Positions 60,501-64,000 of a stretch of DNA of 64,000 nt are shown here, piece after piece (position 1 is the first letter of the stretch; each line of letters begins with the position of its first letter). The position numbers were made by a program, and so were the translations under genes. The stretch covers positions 2,170,001 to 2,234,000 of the forward strand of contig JAZGTN010000054.1 in NCBI GenBank assembly GCA_037783415.1, written 5' to 3'. Source of the DNA: Leptasterias polaris. Its lineage: Eukaryota; Echinodermata; Asteroidea; Forcipulatida; Asteriidae. The notes below the pieces were generated by a model. The model was not told where the DNA came from. It saw nothing but the letters and a program-made list of their open reading frames with translations, and made no database searches.

Positions 60501-63500
60501 AACCCCTCAAAACGCGCTGAGATTAATTCTTTACTAAGAAACATGGGTGTACTGAACAAACTGGTTGATTCTGAGCGAATTCTGAGACGAAAAAAATTCA
60601 AACCCCTCAGAATGCGCTGAAATTAATTCTTTACTAAGAAACATGGGTGTACTGAACAAACTGGTTGATTCTGAGCGTATTCTGAGACGAAAAAAATTCA
60701 AACCCCTCAAAACGCGCTGAGATTAATTCTTTACTAAGAAACATGGGTGTACTGAACAAACTGGTTGATTCTGAGCGTATTCTGAGACGAAAAAAATTCA
60801 AACCCCTCACAACGCGCTGAGATTAATTCTTTACTAAGAAACATGGGTGTACTGAACAAACTGGTTGATTCTGAGCGTATTCTGAGACGAAAAAAATTCA
60901 AACCCCTCAAAATGCGCTGAGATTAATTCTTTACTAAGAAACAAGGGTGTACTGAACAAACTGGTTGATTCTTAGCGTATTCTGAGACGAAAAAAATTCA
61001 AACCCCTCAAAACGCGCTGAGATTAATTCTTTACTAAGAAACATGGGTGTACTGAACAAACTGGTTGATTCTGAGCGAATTCTGAGACGAAAAAAATTCA
61101 AACCCCTCAGAATGCGCTGAAATTAATTCTTTACTAAGAAACATGGGTGTACTGAACAAACTGGTTGATTCTGAGCGTATTCTGAGACGAAAAAAATTCA
61201 AACCCCTCAGAATGCGCTGAGATTAATTCTTTACTAAGAAACATGGGTGTACTGAACAAACTGGTTGATTCTGAGCGTATTCTGAGACGAAAAAAATTCA
61301 AACCCCTCAAAATGCGCTGAGATTAATTCTTTACTAAGAAACAAGGGTGTACTGAACAAACTGGTTGATTCTTAGCGTATTCTGAGACGAAAAAAATTCA
61401 AACCCCTCAAAACGCGCTGAGATTAATTCTTTACTAAGAAACATGGGTGTACTGAACAAACTGGTTGATTCTGAGCGTATTCTGAGACGAAAAAAATTCA
61501 AACCCCTCAAAATGCGCTGAGATTAATTCTTTACTAAGAAACAAGGGTGTACTGAACAAACTGGTTGATTCTTAGCGTATTCTGAGACGAAAAAAATTCA
61601 AACCCCTCAAAACGCGCTGAGATTAATTCTTTACTAAGAAACATGGGTGTACTGAACAAACTGGTTGATTCTGAGCGAATTCTGAGACGAAAAAAATTCA
61701 AACCCCTCAGAATGCGCTGAAATTAATTCTTTACTAAGAAACATGGGTGTACTGAACAAACTGGTTGATTCTGAGCGTATTCTGAGACGAAAAAAATTCA
61801 AACCCCTCAAAACGCGCTGAGATTAATTCTTTACTAAGAAACATGGGTGTACTGAACAAACTGGTTGATTCTGAGCGTATTCTGAGACGAAAAAAATTCA
61901 AACCCCTCACAACGCGCTGAGATTAATTCTTTACTAAGAAACATGGGTGTACTGAACAAACTGGTTGATTCTGAGCGTATTCTGAGACGAAAAAAATTCA
62001 AACCCCTCAAAATGCGCTGAGATTAATTCTTTACTAAGAAACAAGGGTGTACTGAACAAACTGGTTGATTCTTAGCGTATTCTGAGACGAAAAAAATTCA
62101 AACCCCTCAAAACGCGCTGAGATTAATTCTTTACTAAGAAACATGGGTGTACTGAACAAACTGGTTGATTCTGAGCGAATTCTGAGACGAAAAAAATTCA
62201 AACCCCTCAGAATGCGCTGAAATTAATTCTTTACTAAGAAACATGGGTGTACTGAACAAACTGGTTGATTCTGAGCGTATTCTGAGACGAAAAAAATTCA
62301 AACCCCTCAGAATGCGCTGAGATTAATTCTTTACTAAGAAACATGGGTGTACTGAACAAACTGGTTGATTCTGAGCGTATTCTGAGACGAAAAAAATTCA
62401 AACCCCTCAAAACGCGCTGAGATTAATTCTTTACTAAGAAACATGTGTGTACTGAACAAACTGGTTGATTCTGAGCGTATTCTGAGACGAAAAAAATTCA
62501 AACCCCTCAAAATGCGCTGAGATTAATTCTTTACTAAGAAACAAGGGTGTACTGAACAAACTGGTTGATTCTGAGCGTATTCTGAGACGAAAAAAATTCA
62601 AACCCCTCAAAACGCGCTGAGATTAATTCTTTACTAAGAAACATGGGTGTACTGAACAAACTGGTTGATTCTGAGCGAATTCTGAGACGAAAAAAATTCA
62701 AACCCCTCAGAATGCACTGAAATTAATTCTTTACTAAGAAACATGGGTGTACTGAACAAACTGGTTGATTCTGAGCGTATTCTGAGACGAAAAAAATTCA
62801 AACCCCTCAGAATGCGCAGAGATTAATTCTTTACTAAGAAACATGGGTGTACTGAACAAACTGGTTGATTCTGAGCGAATTCTGAGACGAAAAAAATTCA
62901 AACCCCTCAGAATGCGCTGAGATTAATTCTTTACTAAGAAACATGGGTGTACTGAACAAACTGGTTGATTCTGAGCGTATTCTGAGACGAAAAAAATTCA
63001 AACCCCTCAAAATGCGCTGAGATTAATTCTTTACTAAGAAACAAGGGTGTACTGAACAAACTGGTTGATTCTTAGCGTATTCTGAGACGAAAAAAATTCA
63101 AACCCCTCAAAACGCGCTGAGATTAATTCTTTACTAAGAAACATGGGTGTACTGAACAAACTGGTTGATTCTGAGCGAATTCTGAGACGAAAAAAATTCA
63201 AACCCCTCAGAATGCACTGAAATTAATTCTTTACTAAGAAACATGGGTGTACTGAACAAACTGGTTGATTCTGAGCGTATTCTGAGACGAAAAAAATTCA
63301 AACCCCTCAGATTGCGCAGAGATTAATTCTTTACTAAGAAACAAGGGTGTACTGAACAAACTGGTTGATTCTTAGCGTATTCTGAGACGAAAAAAATTCA
63401 AACCCCTCAAAACGCGCTGAGATTAATTCTTTACTAAGAAACATGGGTGTACTGAACAAACTGGTTGATTCTGAGCGAATTCTGAGACGAAAAAAATTCA

Positions 63501-64000
63501 AACCCCTCAAAACGCGCTGAGATTAATTCTTTACTAAGAAACATGTGTGTACTGAACAAACTGGTTGATTCTGAGCGAATTCTGAGACGAAAAAAATTCA
63601 AACCCCTCAGAATGCACTGAAATTAATTCTTTACTAAGAAACATGGGTGTACTGAACAAACTGGTTGATTCTGAGCGTATTCTGAGACGAAAAAAATTCA
63701 AACCCCTCAAAACGCGCTGAGATTAATTCTTTACTAAGAAACATGGGTGTACTGAACAAACTGGTTGATTCTGAGCGTATTCTGAGACGAAAAAAATTCA
63801 AACCCCTCACAACGCGCTGAGATTAATTCTTTACTAAGAAACATGGGTGTACTGAACAAACTGGTTGATTCTGAGCGTATTCTGAGACGAAAAAAATTCA
63901 AACCCCTCAAAATGCGCTGAGATTAATTCTTTACTAAGAAACAAGGGTGTACTGAACAAACTGGTTGATTCTTAGCGTATTCTGAGACGAAAAAAATTCA
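57508..64000 (+). repeat. Block II, copy 2, open at the window end
   Basis: This matches 45,008-51,600 in order, including TATATC at 58,508, the 11-monomer module at 59,408 and the C(g66) unit at 62,508. The G unit between A (61,208) and C (61,308) is missing, which shortens the offset by 100 bp. The copy is still matching when the window ends inside a C monomer (63,908-64,000, 93 bp), so the duplicated block is longer than 6.5 kb. Confidence 0.88.

Larger units (their letters stand above)
1..64000 (+). repeat. 100-bp satellite array, 640 tandem monomers
   Basis: The entire window is a head-to-tail tandem repeat with a 100-bp period. Monomer starts can be followed without a break from base 1 to base 63,908, giving 640 units. 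All lie in one orientation. Most are exactly 100 bp. The exceptions I found are single-base 99- or 101-mers, one 83-mer (42,495) and one 130-mer (42,978). Neighbouring monomers usually differ at only one to six positions, and variant types recur in fixed orders, so the array has higher-order repeat structure. No unique DNA, mobile element, inversion or gene interrupts it, and it continues past both window edges. Large homogeneous HOR arrays of this sort are typical of eukaryotic centromeric or pericentromeric heterochromatin. That location is an inference; the sequence alone does not prove it. Confidence 0.98.

Noticed and set aside
1..64000. CRISPR array
   Set aside because: The period is 100 bp with the whole unit conserved. 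There is no alternation of short fixed repeats with unique spacers and no cas genes.
1..64000. Transposon insertion, inverted monomer or junction with unique DNA
   Set aside because: Monomer phase was followed from end to end. Every length change is explained by one-base indels or by the two scars at 42,495 and 42,978, and no reversed unit was seen.
1..64000. Telomere, rDNA or known named satellite
   Set aside because: No short telomeric repeat or rRNA-like stretch is present, and I cannot match the 100-bp unit to a family I know with confidence.

Overview
The window is one uninterrupted head-to-tail satellite DNA array. I count 640 monomers of a ~100-bp unit (639 complete plus 93 bp of the last), all in the same orientation. 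There is no unique sequence, gene, RNA gene or transposon between them. The array runs off both ends. A pure 64-kb array with layered higher-order repeats (HORs) points to a eukaryotic heterochromatic block (centromeric, pericentromeric or subtelomeric). I do not recognise the monomer and cannot name the organism. GC is about 38% per monomer.

Numbering: monomer position 1 is set at window base 1, an arbitrary phase. A type-B monomer such as 201-300 serves as reference. Letters used throughout: A = cagaatg start with ctgag; B = caaaacg start, otherwise reference; C = caaaatg start, a37 (ACAAGG instead of ACATGG) and t66; D = B with a71, which creates GAATTC; E = cagaatg with ctgaaatt (a14); F = cacaacg; G = t39 (CATGTG); H = caaaagg start with a C tail; I = t40 (CATGGTT); J = I plus g49; K = cagaatgcac (a9) plus a14; L = cagaatgcgcag (a11); M = cagattgcgcag. 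FD and GD are F or G with a71; Ea71, La71 and Ma71 carry a71; MC is an M head with a C tail.

Layout. 1-14,306 is dominated by A-E monomers plus local variants (GATCGG triple change, c56, t60, g81). It holds a >=4.4-kb block present twice at an offset of 9,905 bp, separated by smaller nested duplications. From 14,307 the repertoire changes to G, H, J, FD, K and M. 17,207-20,794 is two copies of an 18-monomer, 1,794-bp HOR containing 99-bp monomers. 21,895-29,394 holds three copies of an 18-monomer 1,800-bp HOR inside a 3,000-bp HOR. 29,395-42,494 is a mosaic of the same modules. 42,495-43,107 carries the two largest structural scars (an 83-bp and a 130-bp monomer). 43,108-64,000 is a long HOR landscape in which ~6.5 kb recurs at an offset of 12.4-12.5 kb.

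No protein-coding gene is supported. The short open frames are a by-product of a monomer that lacks stops in some frames; they lengthen only where 99-bp, 101-bp or otherwise odd-length monomers shift or hold the frame. What the window records is satellite evolution: unequal crossing-over, hybrid monomers, segmental amplification and CpG-type substitutions. All monomer typing and counts were done by eye and should be taken as close, not exact.
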